Part shown: positions 26,700-38,680 of the stretch, in pieces
How the letters are laid out: each line of letters opens with the position of its first letter
How positions within the stretch are numbered: position 1 is the first letter of the stretch
Source: Chrysopilus asiliformis
Lineage: Eukaryota; Arthropoda; Insecta; Diptera; Rhagionidae
Direction: 5' to 3'
NCBI GenBank assembly: GCA_964034945.1
Contig: OZ035963.1
Span: 43,175,090-43,239,089 of the forward strand
Length of the DNA stretch: 64,000 nucleotides
The notes under the pieces: generated by a model
Seen by the model: the letters and a program-made list of their open reading frames with translations, nothing else
What the model was told of the DNA's origin: nothing
Databases searched by the model: none
Position numbers and translations under genes: made by a program

Positions 26700-27577
26700 A
26701 TGGGAAATCGATTTCTGAGAGGGGGCGGGGCTTAACTCGGACACGCCCCTTTTTCCAATTTTGATGGGAAATCGATTTCTGAGAGGGGGCGGGGCTTAAC
26801 TCGGCCACGCCCCTTTTTCCAATTTTGATGGGAAATCGATTTCTGAGAGGGGGCGGGGCTTAACTCGGCCACGCCCCTTTTTCCAATTTTGATGGGAAAT
26901 CGATTTCTGAGAGGGGCGGGGCTTAACTCGGCCACGACTCTTTTTCCAATTTTGATGGGAAATCGATTTCTGATAGGGGGCGGGGCTTAACTCGGCCACG
27001 CCCCTTTTTCCAATTTTGATGGGAATTCGATTTCTGAGAGGGGGCGGGGCTTAACTCGGCCACGCCCCTTTTTCCAATTTTGATGGGAAATCGATTTCTG
27101 AGAGGGGGCGGGGCTTAACTCGGCCACGCCAATTTTTCCAATTTTGATGGGAAATCGATGTCTGAGAGGGGGCGGGGCTTAACTCGGCCACGCCCCTTTT
27201 TCCAATTTTGATGGGAAATCGATTTCTGAGAGGGGGCGGGGCTTAACTCGGCCACGCCCCTTTTTCCAATTTTGATGGGAAATCGATTTCTGAGAGGGGG
27301 CGGGGCTTAACTCGGCCACGCCCCTTTTTCCAATTTTGATGGGAAATCGATTTCTGAGAGGGGCGGGGCTTAACTCGGCCACGACTCTTTTTCCAATTTT
27401 GATGGGAAATCGATTTCTGATAGGGGGCGGGGCTTAACTCGGCCACGCCCCTTTTTCCAATTTTGATGGGAATTCGATTTCTGAGAGGGGGCGGGGCTTA
27501 ACTCGGCCACGCCCCTTTTTCCAATTTTGATGGGAAATCGATTTCTGAGAGGGGGCGGGGCTTAACTCGGCCACGCC
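26700..27577. repeat. Tandem duplication, unit 447 bp (seven monomers minus one base)
   Basis: GACTCTTTTT (26936/27383), CTGATAGGGGG (26971/27418) and GGGAATTCG (27021/27468) each recur 447 bp apart. The missing base relative to 448 is a shortened G run (GAGAGGGGCGGGG) in each unit. Between the markers I saw no differences. A monomer with CCAATTTTTCC and GATGTCTGAG near 27129-27163 marks the join. Confidence 0.8.
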
Positions 27578-28069
27578 CCTTTTTCCAATTTTGATGGGAA
27601 ATCGATTTCTGAGAGGGGGCGGGGCTTAACTCGGTCACGCCCCTTTTTCCAATTTTGATGGGAAATCGATTTCTGAGAGGGGGCGGGGCTTAACACGGCC
27701 ACGCCCCTTTTTCAATTATGATGGAAAATCGATTTCTGAGAGGGGACGGGGCTTAACTCGGCCACGCCCCTTTTTCCAATTTTGATGGGAAATCGATTTC
27801 TGAGAGGGGGCGGGACTTAACTCGGCCACGCCCCTTTTTCCAATTTTGATGGGAAATCGATTTCTGAGAGGGGGCGGGGCTTAACTCGGCCACGCCCCTT
27901 TTTCCAATTTTGATGGGAAATCGATTTCTGAGAGGGGGCGGGGCTTAACTCAGCCACGCCCCTTTTTCCAATTTTGATGGGAAATCGATTTCTGAGAGGA
28001 GGCAGGGCTTAACTCGGCCACGCCGCTTTTTCCAATTTTGATGGGAAATAGATTTCTGAGAGGGGGCGG

Positions 28070-30340
28070 GGCTTAACTCGGCCACGCCCCTTTTTCCAAT
28101 TTTGATGGGAAATCGATTTCTGAGAGGGGGCGGGGCTTAACTCGGCCACGCCCCTTTTTCCAATTTTGATGGGAAATCGATTTCTGAGAGGGGCGGGGCT
28201 TAACTCGGCCACGCCCCTTTTTCCAATTTTGATGGGAAATCGATTTCTGAGAGGGGGCGGGGCTTAACTCGGCCACGCCCCTTTTTCCAATTTTGATGGG
28301 AAATCGATTTCTGAGAGGGGCGGGGCTTAACTCGGCCACGACTCTTTTTCCAATTTTGATGGGAAATCGATTTCTGAGAGGGGGCGGGGCTTAACTCGGC
28401 CACGCCCCTTTTTCCAATTTTGATGGGAATTCGATTTCTGAGAGGGGGCGGGGCTTAACTCGGCCACGCCCTTTTTCCAATTTTGATGGGAAATCGATTT
28501 CTGAGAGGGGGCGGGGCTTCACTCGGCCACGCCCCTTTTTCCAATTTTGATGGGAAATCGATTTCTGAGAAGGGGCGCGGCTTAATTCGGCCACGCCCCT
28601 TTTTCCAATTTTGATGGGAAATCGATTTCTGAGAGGGGGCGGGGCTTAACTCGGCCACGCCCCTTTTTCCAATTTTTGATGGGAAATCGATTTCTGAGAG
28701 GGGGCGGGGCTTAACTCGGCCACGACTCTTTTTCCAATTTTGATGGAAAATCGATTTCTGAGAGGGGGCGGGGCTTAACTCGGCCACGCCCCTTTTTCCA
28801 ATTTTGATGGGAAATCGATTTCTGAGAGGGGGCGGGGCTTAGCTCGGCCACGGCCCTTTTTCCAATTTTGATGGGAAATCGATTTCTGAGAGGGGGCGGG
28901 GCTTAACTCGGCCACGCCCCTTTTTCCAATTTTGATGGGAAATCGATTTCTGAGAGGGGGCGGGGCTTAACGCGCCCACGCCCCTTTTTCCAATTTTGAT
29001 GGGAAATCGATTTCTGACAGGGGGTGGGGCTTAACTCGGCCACGCCCCTTTTCCAATTTTGATGGGAAATCGATTTCTGAGAGGGGGCGGGGCTTAACTC
29101 GGCCACGCCCCTTTTTCCAATTTTGATGGGAAATCGATTTCTGAGAGGGGGCGGGGCTTAACTCGGCCACGCCCCTTTTTCCAATTTGATGGGAAATCGA
29201 TTTCTGAGAGGGGGCGGGGCTTAACTCGGCCACGCCCCTTTTTCCAATTTTGATGGGAAATCGATTTCTGAGAGGGGCGGGGCTTAACTCGGCCACGCCC
29301 CTTTTTCCAATTTGGATCGGAAATCGATTTCTGAGAGGGGGCGGGGCTTAACTCGGCCACGCCCCTTTTTCCAATTTTGATGGGAAATCGATTTCTGAGA
29401 GGGGCGGGGCTTAACTCGGCCACGCCCCTTTTTCCAATTTTGATGGGAAATCGATTTCTGAGAGGGGGCGGGGCTTAACTCGACCACGCCCCTTTTTCCA
29501 ATTTTGATGGGAAATCGATTTCTGAGAGGGGCGGGGCTTAACTCGGCCACGACTCTTTTTCCAATTTTGATGGGAAATCGATTTCTGAGAGGGGGCGGGG
29601 CTTAACTCGGCCACGCCCCTTTTTCCAATTTTGATGGGAATTCGATTTCTGAGAGGGGGCGGGGCTTAACTCGGCCACGCCCTTTTTCCAATTTTGATGG
29701 GAAATCGATTTCTGATAGGGGGCGGGGCTTAACTCGGCCACGCCCCTTTTTCCAATTTTGATGGGAAATCGATTTCTGAGAAGGGGCGCGGCTTAACTCG
29801 GCCACGCCCCTTTTTCCAATTTTGATGGGAAATCGATTTCTGAGAGGGGGCGGGGCTTAACTCGGCCACGCCCCTTTTTCCAATTTTTGATGGGAAATCG
29901 ATTTCTGAGAGGGGGCGGGGCTTAACTCGGCCACGCCTCTTTTTCCAATTTTGATGGAAAATCGATTTCTGAGAGGGGGCGGGGCTTAACTCGGCCACGC
30001 CCCTTTTTCCAATTTTGATGGGAAATCGATTTCTGAGAGGGGGCGGGGCTTAGCTCGGCCACGGCCCTTTTTCCAATTTTGATGGGAAATCGATTTCTGA
30101 GAGGGGGCGGGGCTTAACTCGGCCACGCCCCTTTTTCCAATTTTGATGGGAAATCGATTTCTGAGAGGGGGCGGGGCTTAACGCGCCCACGCCCCTTTTT
30201 CCAATTTTGATGGGAAATCGATTTCTGACAGGGGGTGGGGCTTATCTCGGCCACGCCCCTTTTCCAATTTTGATGGGAAATCGATTTCTGAAAGGGGGCG
30301 GGGCTTAACTCGGCCACGCCCCTTTTTCTAATTTTGATGG
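28070..30340. repeat. Tandem duplication, unit 1,211 bp
   Basis: Markers repeat at 1,211 bp: the GAATTC variant (28427/29638), the GAGAAGGGGCGCGGCTT monomer (28569/29780), the AATTTTTGATG insertion, GATGGAAAATC, CTTAGC with CACGGCCC, ACGCGCCCACG (28972/30183), and GACAGGGGGTGGGG. The AATTTGGATCGG variant at 29310 lies only at the start of the second unit. 1,211 is 19 monomers minus five bases, from several one-base G-run and T-run losses. Confidence 0.75.
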
Positions 30341-31399
30341 GAAATCGATTTCTGAGAGGGGGCGGGGCTTAACTCGGCCACGCCCCTTTTTCTAATTTTG
30401 ATGGGAAATCGATTTCTGAGAGGGGGCGGGGCTTAACACGGCCACGCCCCTTTTTCCAATTTTGATGGGAAATCGATTTCTGAGAGGGGGCGGGGCTTAA
30501 CTCGGCCACGCCCCTTTTTCCAATTTTGATGGGAAATCGATTTCTGAGAGGGGGCGGGGCTTAACTCGGCCACGCCCCCTTTTCCAATTTTGATGAGAAA
30601 TCGATTTCTGAGAGGGGGCGGGGCTTAACTCGGCCACGCCCCTTTTTCCAATTTGGATGGGAAATCGATTTCTGAGAGGGGGCGGGGCTTAACTCGGCCA
30701 CGCCCCTTTTTCCAATTTTGATGGGAAATCGATTGCTGAGAGGGGGCGGGGCTTAACTCGGCCACGCCGCTTTTTCCAATTTTGATGGGAAATCGATTTC
30801 TGAGAGGGGGCGGGGCTTAACTCGGCCACGCCCCTTTTCCAATTTTGATGGGAAATCGATTTCTGAGAGGGGGCGGGGCTTAACTCGGCCACGCCCCTTT
30901 TTCCAATTTTGATGGGAAATCGATTTCTGAGAGGGTCGGGGCTTAACTCGGCCACGCCCCTTTTTCTAATTTTGATGGGAAATCGATTTCTAAGAGGGGG
31001 CGGGGCTTAACTCGGCCACGCCCCTTTTTCCAATTTTGATGGGAAATCGATTTCTGAGAGGGGGCGGGGCTTCACTCGGCCACGCCCCTTTTTCCAATTT
31101 TGATGGGAAATCGATTTCTGAGAGGGGGCGGGGCTTAACTCGGCCACGCCCTTTTTCCAATTTTGATGGAAAATCGATTTCTGAGAGGGGGCGGGGCTTA
31201 ACTCGGCCACGCCCCTTTTTCCAATTTTGATGGGAAATCGATTTATGAGAGGGGGCGGGGCTTAACTCGGCCACGCCCCTTTTTCCAATTTTGATGGGAA
31301 ATCGATTTCTGAGAGGGGGCGGGGCTTAACTCGGCCACGCCCCTTTTTCCAATTTTGATGGGAAATCGATTTCTGAGAGGGGGCGGGGCTTAACTCAGC

Positions 31400-32760
31400 C
31401 ACGCCCCTTTTTCCAATTTTGATGGGAAATCGATTTCTGAGAGGAGGCGGGGCTTAACTCGGCCACGCCCCTTTTTCCAATTTTGATGGGAAATCGATTT
31501 CTGAGGGCGCGGAGCTTAACACGGCCACGCCCATTTTTCCAATTTTGATGGGAAATCGATTTCTGAGAGGGGGCGGGGCTTAACTCGGCCACGCCCCTTT
31601 TTCCAATTTTGATGGGAAATCGATTTCTGAGAGGGGGCGGGGCTTAACTCGGCCACGCCCCTTTTTCCAATTTTAATGGGAAATCGATTTCTGAGAGGGG
31701 GCGGGGCTTCACTCGGCCACGCCCCTTTTTCCAATTTTAATGGGAAAACGATTTCTGAGAGGGGGCGGCGCTTAACTCGGCCACGCCCATTTTTCCAATT
31801 TTGATGGGAAATCGATTTCTGAGAGGGGGCGGGGCTTAACTCGGCCACGCCCCTTTTTCCAATTTTGATGGGAAATCGATTTCTGAGAGGGGGCGGGGCT
31901 TAACTCGGCCACGCCCCTTTTTCCAATTTTAATGGGAAATCGATTTCTGAGAGGGGGCGGGGCTTCACTCGGCCAGGCCCCTTTTTCCAATTTTGATGGG
32001 AAATCGATTTCTGAGAGGGGGCGGGGCTTAACTCAGCCACGCCCCTTTTTCCAATTTTGATGGGAAATCGATTTCTGAGAGGGGGCGGGGCTTAACTCGG
32101 CCACGCCCCTTTTTCCAATTTTGATGGGAAATCGATTTCTGAGAGGGGGCGGGACTTAACTCGGCCACGCCCCTTTTTCCAATTTTGATGGGAAATCGAT
32201 TTCTGAGAGGGGGCGGGGCTTAACTCGTCCACTTTTTGAGAGGGGGCGGGGCTTAGCTCGGCCACGGCTCTTTTTCCAATTTTGATGGGAAATCGATTTC
32301 TGAGAGGGGGCGGGACTTAACTCGGCCACGCCCCTTTTTCCAATTTTGATGGGAAATCGATTTCTGAGAGGGGGCGGGGCTTAACTCGGCCACGCCCCTT
32401 TTTCCAATTTTGATGGGAAATCGATTTTTGAGAGGGGGCCGGGCTTAGCTCGGCCACGGCTCTTTTTCCAATTTTGATGGGAAATCGATTTCTGAGAGGG
32501 GGCGGGACTTAACTCGGCCACGCCCCTTTTTCTAATTTTGATGGGAAATCGATTTCTGAGAGGGGGCGGGGCTTAACTCGGCCACGCCCCTTTTTCTAAT
32601 TTTGATGGGAAATCGATTTCTGAGAGGGGGCGGGGCTTAACTCGGCCACGCCCCTTTTTCCAATTTTGATGGGAAATCGATTTCTGAGAGGGGGCGGGGC
32701 TTCACTCGGCCACGCCCCTTTTCCAATTTTGATGAGAAATCGATTTCTGAGAGGGGGCGG
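31400..32760. repeat. Segmental copy, offset about 2,899 bp (partner 34300-35610)
   Basis: Shared ordered markers: CTGAGGGCGCGGAGC (31501/34401), the AAAACG/GCGGCGC monomer, CTTCACTCGGCCAGGCCCC (31962/34861), the 33-bp truncated monomer (32219/35118), GGGCCGGGCTTAGC, two CTTTTTCTAATTTT units, and CTTCAC with the CCTTTTCC/GATGAG unit. The offset shifts from 2,900 to 2,899 because of one G-run base near 34530. Confidence 0.8.
32219..32251. repeat. Truncated 33-bp monomer, copy 3
   Basis: The junction is the same and is followed by CTTAGC and CACGGCTC. It lies inside the block repeated at an offset of 2,899 bp. Confidence 0.85.
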
Positions 32761-33337
32761 GGCTTAACTCGGCCACGCCCCTTTTACCAATTTTAATGGG
32801 AAATCGATTTCTGAGAGGGGGCGGGGCTTCACTCGGCCACGCCCCTTTTTCCAATTTAGATGGGAAATCGATTTCTGAGAGGGGGCGGGGCTTAACCCGG
32901 CCACGCCCCTTTTTCCAATTTTGATGGGAAATCGATTTCTGAGAGGGGGCGGGGCTTAACTCGGCCACGCCCCTTTTTCCAATTTTAATGGGAAATCGAT
33001 TTCTGAGAGGGGGCGGGGCTTAACTCGGCCACGCCCCTTTTTCCAATTTTGATGGGAAATCGATTTCTGAGAGGGGGCGGGGCTTCACTCGGCCACGCCC
33101 CTTTTCCAATTTTGATGAGAAATCGATTTCTGAGAGGGGGCGGGGCTTAACTCGGCCACGCCCCTTTTACCAATTTTAATGGGAAATCGATTTCTGAGAG
33201 GGGGCGGGGCTTCACTCGGCCACGCCCCTTTTTCCAATTTTGATGGGAAATCGATTTCTGAGAGGGGGCGGGACTTAACTCGGCCACGCCCCTTTTTCCA
33301 ATTTTGATGGGAAATCGATTTCTGAGAGGGGGCGGGG

Positions 33338-33370
33338 CTTAACTCGTCCACTTTTTGAGAGGGGGCGGGG
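33338..33370. repeat. Truncated 33-bp monomer, copy 4
   Basis: The junction is the same and is followed by CTTAGC and CACGGCTC. It lies about 1.1 kb downstream of copy 3. Confidence 0.85.
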
Positions 33371-33600
33371 CTTAGCTCGGCCACGGCTCTTTTTCCAATT
33401 TTGATGGGAAATCGATTTCTGAGAGGGGGCGGGACTTAACTCGGCCACGCCCCTTTTTCCAATTTTGATGGGAAATCGATTTCTGAGAGGGGGCGGGGCT
33501 TAACTCGGCCACGCCCCTTTTTCCAATTTTGATGGGAAATCGATTTCTGAGAGGGGCGGGGCTTAACTCGGCCACGCCCCTTTTTCCAATTTTGATGGGA

Positions 33601-33626
33601 AATCGATTTCTGAGATTTTGATGGGA
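33601..33626. repeat. Truncated 26-bp monomer lacking the GC hairpin
   Basis: ATTTCTGAGA is joined to TTTTGATGGG. The 38 bases removed are the whole GC-rich hairpin, T5 and CCAA, leaving only the palindrome and the tail. I saw this form once. Confidence 0.85.
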
Positions 33627-33699
33627 AATCGATTTCTGAGAGGGGGCGGGGCTTAACTCGGCCACGCCCCTTTTCCAATTTTGATGGGAAATCGATTTC

Positions 33700-34110
33700 T
33701 GAGAGGGGGCGGGGCTTAACTCGGCCACGCCCCTTTTTCCAATTTTGATGGGAAATCGATTTCTGAGAGGGTCGGGGCTTAACTCGGCCACGCCCCTTTT
33801 TCCAATTTTGATGGGAAATCGATTTCTGAGAGGGGCGGGGCTTAACTCGGCCACGCCCCTTTTTCTAATTTTGATGGGAAATCGATTTCTAAGAGGGGGC
33901 GGGGCTTAACTCGGCCACGCCCCTTTTTCCAATTTTGATGGGAAATCGATTTCTGAGAGGGGGCGGGGCTTCACTCGGCCACGCCCCTTTTTCCAATTTT
34001 GATGCGAAATCGATTTCTGAGAGGAGGCGGGACTTAGCTCGGCCACGCCCCTTTTTCCAATTTTGATGGGAAATCGATTTCTGAGAGGGGGCGGGGCTTA
34101 ACTCGGCCAC
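33700..34110. repeat. Segmental copy, offset 4,568 bp (partner 38270-38680)
   Basis: GAGGGTCGGGG, the GAGAGGGGCGGGG unit, CTTTTTCTAATTTT with TTTCTAAGAGG, CTTCAC, GATGCGAAATC and GAGGAGGCGGGACTTAGC occur in the same order at a constant offset of 4,568 bp. Confidence 0.8.
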
Positions 34111-35117
34111 GCCCCTTTTTCCAATTTTTATGGGAAATCGATTTCTGAGAGGAGGCGGGGCTTAACTCGGCCACGCCCCTTTTTCCAATTTTGATGGGAA
34201 ATCGATTTCTGAGAGGGGGCGGGGCTTAACTCAGCCACGCCCCTTTTTCTAATTTTGATGGGAAATCGATTTCTGAGAGGGGGCGGGGCTTAACTCAGCC
34301 ACGCCCCTTTTTCCAATTTTGATGGAAAATCGATTTCTGAGAGGGGGCGGGGCTTAACTCGGCCACGCCCCTTTTTCCAATTTTGATGGGAAATCGATTT
34401 CTGAGGGCGCGGAGCTTAACACGGCCACGCCCATTTTTCCAATTTTGATGGGAAATCGATTTCTGAGAGGGGGCGGGGCTTAACTCGGCCACGCCCCTTT
34501 TTCCAATTTTGATGGGAAATCGATTTCTGAGAGGGGCGGGGCTTAACTCGGCCACGCCCCTTTTTCCAATTTTAATGGGAAATCGATTTCTGAGAGGGGG
34601 CGGGGCTTCACTCGGCCACGCCCCTTTTTCCAATTTTAATGGGAAAACGATTTCTGAGAGGGGGCGGCGCTTAACTCGGCCACGCCCATTTTTCCAATTT
34701 TGATGGGAAATCGATTTCTGAGAGGGGGCGGGGCTTAACTCGGCCACGCCCCTTTTTCCAATTTTGATGGGAAATCGATTTCTGAGAGGGGGCGGGGCTT
34801 AACTCGGCCACGCCCCTTTTTCCAATTTTAATGGGAAATCGATTTCTGAGAGGGGGCGGGGCTTCACTCAGCCAGGCCCCTTTTTCCAATTTTGATGGGA
34901 AATCGATTTCTGAGAGGGGGCGGGGCTTAACTCAGCCACGCCCCTTTTTCCAATTTTGATGGGAAATCGATTTCTGAGAGGGGGCGGGGCTTAACTCGGC
35001 CACGCCCCTTTTTCCAATTTTGATGGGAAATCGATTTCTGAGAGGGGGCGGGACTTAACTCGGCCACGCCCCTTTTTCCAATTTTGATGGGAAATCGATT
35101 TCTGAGAGGGGGCGGGG

Positions 35118-35150
35118 CTTAACTCGTCCACTTTTTGAGAGGGGGCGGGG
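35118..35150. repeat. Truncated 33-bp monomer, copy 5
   Basis: The junction is the same. It is the 2,899-bp offset partner of copy 3 and lies in the first 864-bp unit. Confidence 0.85.
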
Positions 35151-35981
35151 CTTAGCTCGGCCACGGCTCTTTTTCCAATTTTGATGGGAAATCGATTTCT
35201 GAGAGGGGGCGGGGCTTAACTCGGCCACGCCCCTTTTTCCAATTTTGATGGGAAATCGATTTTTGAGAGGGGGCCGGGCTTAGCTCGGCCACGGCTCTTT
35301 TTCCAATTTTGATGGGAAATCGATTTCTGAGAGGGGGCGGGATTTAACTCGGCCACGCCCCTTTTTCTAATTTTGATGGGAAATCGATTTCTGAGAGGGG
35401 GCGGGGCTTAACTCGGCCACGCCCCTTTTTCTAATTTTGATGGGAAATCGATTTCTGAGAGGGGGCGGGGCTTAACTCGGCCACGCCCCTTTTTCCAATT
35501 TTGATGGGAAATCGATTTCTGAGAGGGGGCGGGGCTTCACTCGGCCACGCCCCTTTTCCAATTTTGATGAGAAATCGATTTCTGAGAGGGGGCGGGGCTT
35601 AACTCGGCCACGCCCCTTTTTCCAATTTTGATGGGAAATCGATTTCTGAGAGGGGGCGGGGCTTAACTCGGCCACGCCCCTTTTTCCAATTTTAATGGGA
35701 AATCGATTTCTGAGAGGGGGCGGGGCTTCACTCAGCCAGGCCCCTTTTTCCAATTTTGATGGGAAATCGATTTCTGAGAGGGGGCGGGGCTTAACTCAGC
35801 CACGCCCCTTTTTCCAATTTTGATGGGAAATCGATTTCTGAGAGGGGGCGGGGCTTAACTCGGCCACGCCCCTTTTTCCAATTTTGATGGGAAATCGATT
35901 TCTGAGAGGGGGCGGGACTTAACTCGGCCACGCCCCTTTTTCCAATTTTGATGGGAAATCGATTTCTGAGAGGGGGCGGGG

Positions 35982-36014
35982 CTTAACTCGTCCACTTTTT
36001 GAGAGGGGGCGGGG
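35982..36014. repeat. Truncated 33-bp monomer, copy 6
   Basis: The junction is the same. It lies in the second 864-bp unit, exactly 864 bp after copy 5. Confidence 0.85.
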
Positions 36015-38186
36015 CTTAGCTCGGCCACGGCTCTTTTTCCAATTTTGATGGGAAATCGATTTCTGAGAGGGGGCGGGGCTTAACTCGGCCACGCCCCTTT
36101 TTCCAATTTTGATGGGAAATCGATTTTTGAGAGGGGGCCGGGCTTAGCTCGGCCACGGCTCTTTTTCCAATTTTGATGGGAAATCGATTTCTGAGAGGGG
36201 GCGGGATTTAACTCGGCCACGCCCCTTTTTCTAATTTTGATGGGAAATCGATTTCTGAGAGGGGGCGGGGCTTAACTCGGCCACGCCCCTTTTTCTAATT
36301 TTGATGGGAAATCGATTTCTGAGAGGGGGCGGGGCTTAACTCGGCCACGCCCCTTTTTCCAATTTTGATGGGAAATCGATTTCTGAGAGGGGGCGGGGCT
36401 TCACTCGGCCACGCCCCTTTTCCAATTTTGATGAGAAATCGATTTCTGAGAGGGGGCGGGGCTTAACTCGGCCACGCCCCTTTTACCAATTTTGATGGGA
36501 AATCGATTTCTGAGAGGGGGCGGGGCTTAACTCGACCACGCCCCTTTTTCCAATTTTAATGGGAAATCGATTTCTGAGAGGGGGCGGGGCTTAACGCGGC
36601 CACGCCCCTTTTTCCAATTTTGATGGGAAATCGATTTCTGAGAGGGGGCGGGGCTTAACTCGGCCACGCCCCTTTTTCCAATTTTGATGGGAAATCGATT
36701 TCGGAGAGGGGGCGGGGCTTAACTCGGCCCCGCCCCTTTTTCCAATTTTGATGGGAAATCGATTTCTGAGAGGGGCGGGGCTTAACTCGGACACGCCCCT
36801 TTTTCCAATTTTGATGGGAAATCGATTTCTGAGAGGGGGCGGGGCTTAACTCGGCCACGCCCCTTTTTCCAATTTTGATGGGAAATCGATTTCTGAGAGG
36901 GGGCGGGGCTTCACTCGGCCACGCCCCTTTTTCCAATTTTGATGGGAAATCGATTTCTGAGAGAGGCCGGGGCTTAACTTGGACACGCCCCTTTTTCCAA
37001 TTTTGATGGGAAATCGATTTCTGAGAGGGGGCGGGGCTTAACTCGGCCATGCCCCTTTTTCTAGTTTTGATGGGAAATCGATTTCTGAGAGGGGGCGGGG
37101 CTTAACTCGGCCACGCCCCTTTTTCCAATTTTAATGGGAAATCGATTTCTGAGAGGGGGCGGGGCTTCACTCGGCCACGCCCCTTTTTCCAATTTTGATG
37201 GGAAATCGATTTCTGAGAGGGGGCGGGGCTTAACTCGGCCACGCCCCTTTTTCCAATTTTGATGGGAAATCGATTTCTGAGAGGGGGCGGGGCTTAACTC
37301 GGCCACGCCCCTTTTTCCAATTTTGATGGGAAATCGATTTCGGAGAGGGGGCGGGGCTTTACTCGGCCACGCCCCTTTTTCCAATTTTGATGGGAAATCG
37401 ATTTCTGAGAGGGGGCGGGGCTTAACTCGGCCACGCCCCTTTTTCAAATTTTGATGGGAAATCGATTTCTGAGAGGGGGCGGGGCTTAACTCGGCCACGC
37501 CCCTTTTTCTAATTTTGATGGGAAATCGATTTCTGAGAGGGGGCGGGGCTTAACTCGGCCACGCCCCTTTTTCCAATTTTGATGGGAAATCGATTTCTGA
37601 GAGTGGCGGGGCTTAACTCGGCCACGCCCCTTTTTCCAATTTTGATGGGAAATCGATTTCTGAGAGGGGGCGGGGCTTAACTCGGCCACGCCCCTTTTTC
37701 CAATTTTGATGGAAAATCGATTTCTGAGGGGGCGGGGCTTAACTCGGCCACGCCCCTTTTTCCAATTTGGATGGGAAATCGATTTCTGAGAGGGGGCGGG
37801 GCTTAACTCGGCCACGCCCCTTTTTCCAATTTTGATGGGAAATCGATTGCTGAGAGGGGGCGGGGCTTAACTCGGCCACGCCCCTTTTTCCAATTTTGAT
37901 GGGAAATCGATTTCTGAGAGGGGGCGGGGCTTAACTCGGCCACGCCCCTTTTTCCAATTTTGATGGGAAATCGATTTCTGAGAGGGGGCGGGGCTAAACT
38001 CGGCCACGCCCCTTTTTTCCAATATTGATGGGAAATCGATTTCTGAGAGGGGGCGGGGCTTAACTCGGCCACGCCCCTTTTTCCAATTTTGATGGGAAAT
38101 CGATTTCTGAGAGGGGGCGGGACTTAACTCGGCCACGCCCCTTTTTCCAATTTTGATGGGAAATCGATTTCTGAGAGGGGGCGGGG

Positions 38187-38219
38187 CTTAACTCGTCCAC
38201 TTTTTGAGAGGGGGCGGGG
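38187..38219. repeat. Truncated 33-bp monomer, copy 7
   Basis: The junction is the same, but the next monomer reads CTTAAC and CCTTTTCC rather than CTTAGC/CACGGCTC, so the downstream flank has been exchanged. Confidence 0.85.
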
Positions 38220-38269
38220 CTTAACTCGGCCACGCCCCTTTTCCAATTTTGATGGGAAATCGATTTCTG

Positions 38270-38680
38270 AGAGGGGGCGGGGCTTAACTCGGCCACGCCC
38301 CTTTTTCCAATTTTGATGGGAAATCGATTTCTGAGAGGGTCGGGGCTTAACTCGGCCACGCCCCTTTTTCCAATTTTGATGGGAAATCGATTTCTGAGAG
38401 GGGCGGGGCTTAACTCGGCCACGCCCCTTTTTCTAATTTTGATGGGAAATCGATTTCTAAGAGGGGGCGGGGCTTAACTCGGCCACGCCCCTTTTTCCAA
38501 TTTTGATGGGAAATCGATTTCTGAGAGGGGGCGGGGCTTCACTCGGCCACGCCCCTTTTTCCAATTTTGATGCGAAATCGATTTCTGAGAGGAGGCGGGA
38601 CTTAGCTCGGCCACGCCCCTTTTTCCAATTTTGATGGGAAATCGATTTCTGAGAGGGGGCGGGGCTTAACTCGGCCACGC
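38270..38680. repeat. Segmental copy, offset 4,568 bp (partner 33700-34110)
   Basis: This is the second copy of the block at 33700-34110. It also lies just after a 33-bp truncated monomer (38187-38219), while the partner follows the similar truncated monomer at 33338 only after about 360 bp that include the 26-bp unit at 33601. Confidence 0.8.

Larger units (their letters stand above)
34753..36480. repeat. Tandem duplication, unit 864 bp (13.5 monomer lengths)
   Basis: Unit A is about 34753-35616 and unit B about 35617-36480. CTTCACTCAGCCAGGCCCC (34861/35725), CTCGTCCACTTTTTGAGAG (35124/35988), GCCGGGCTTAGC (35273/36137), GGGATTTAAC (35340/36204) and the GATGAGAAATC unit all recur at 864 bp. 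The length is not a whole number of monomers because each unit carries one 33-bp truncated monomer. Unit A is itself part of the block that also lies about 2,899 bp upstream, so the 864-bp event came after that copy. The right edge is set by TTTTACCAATTTTG at 36481. Confidence 0.85.

Noticed and set aside
31036..31230. Inverted segment suggested by a plus-strand open frame
   Set aside because: Monomers here have the same orientation as everywhere else. The frame is open only because of a small indel and variant stops.
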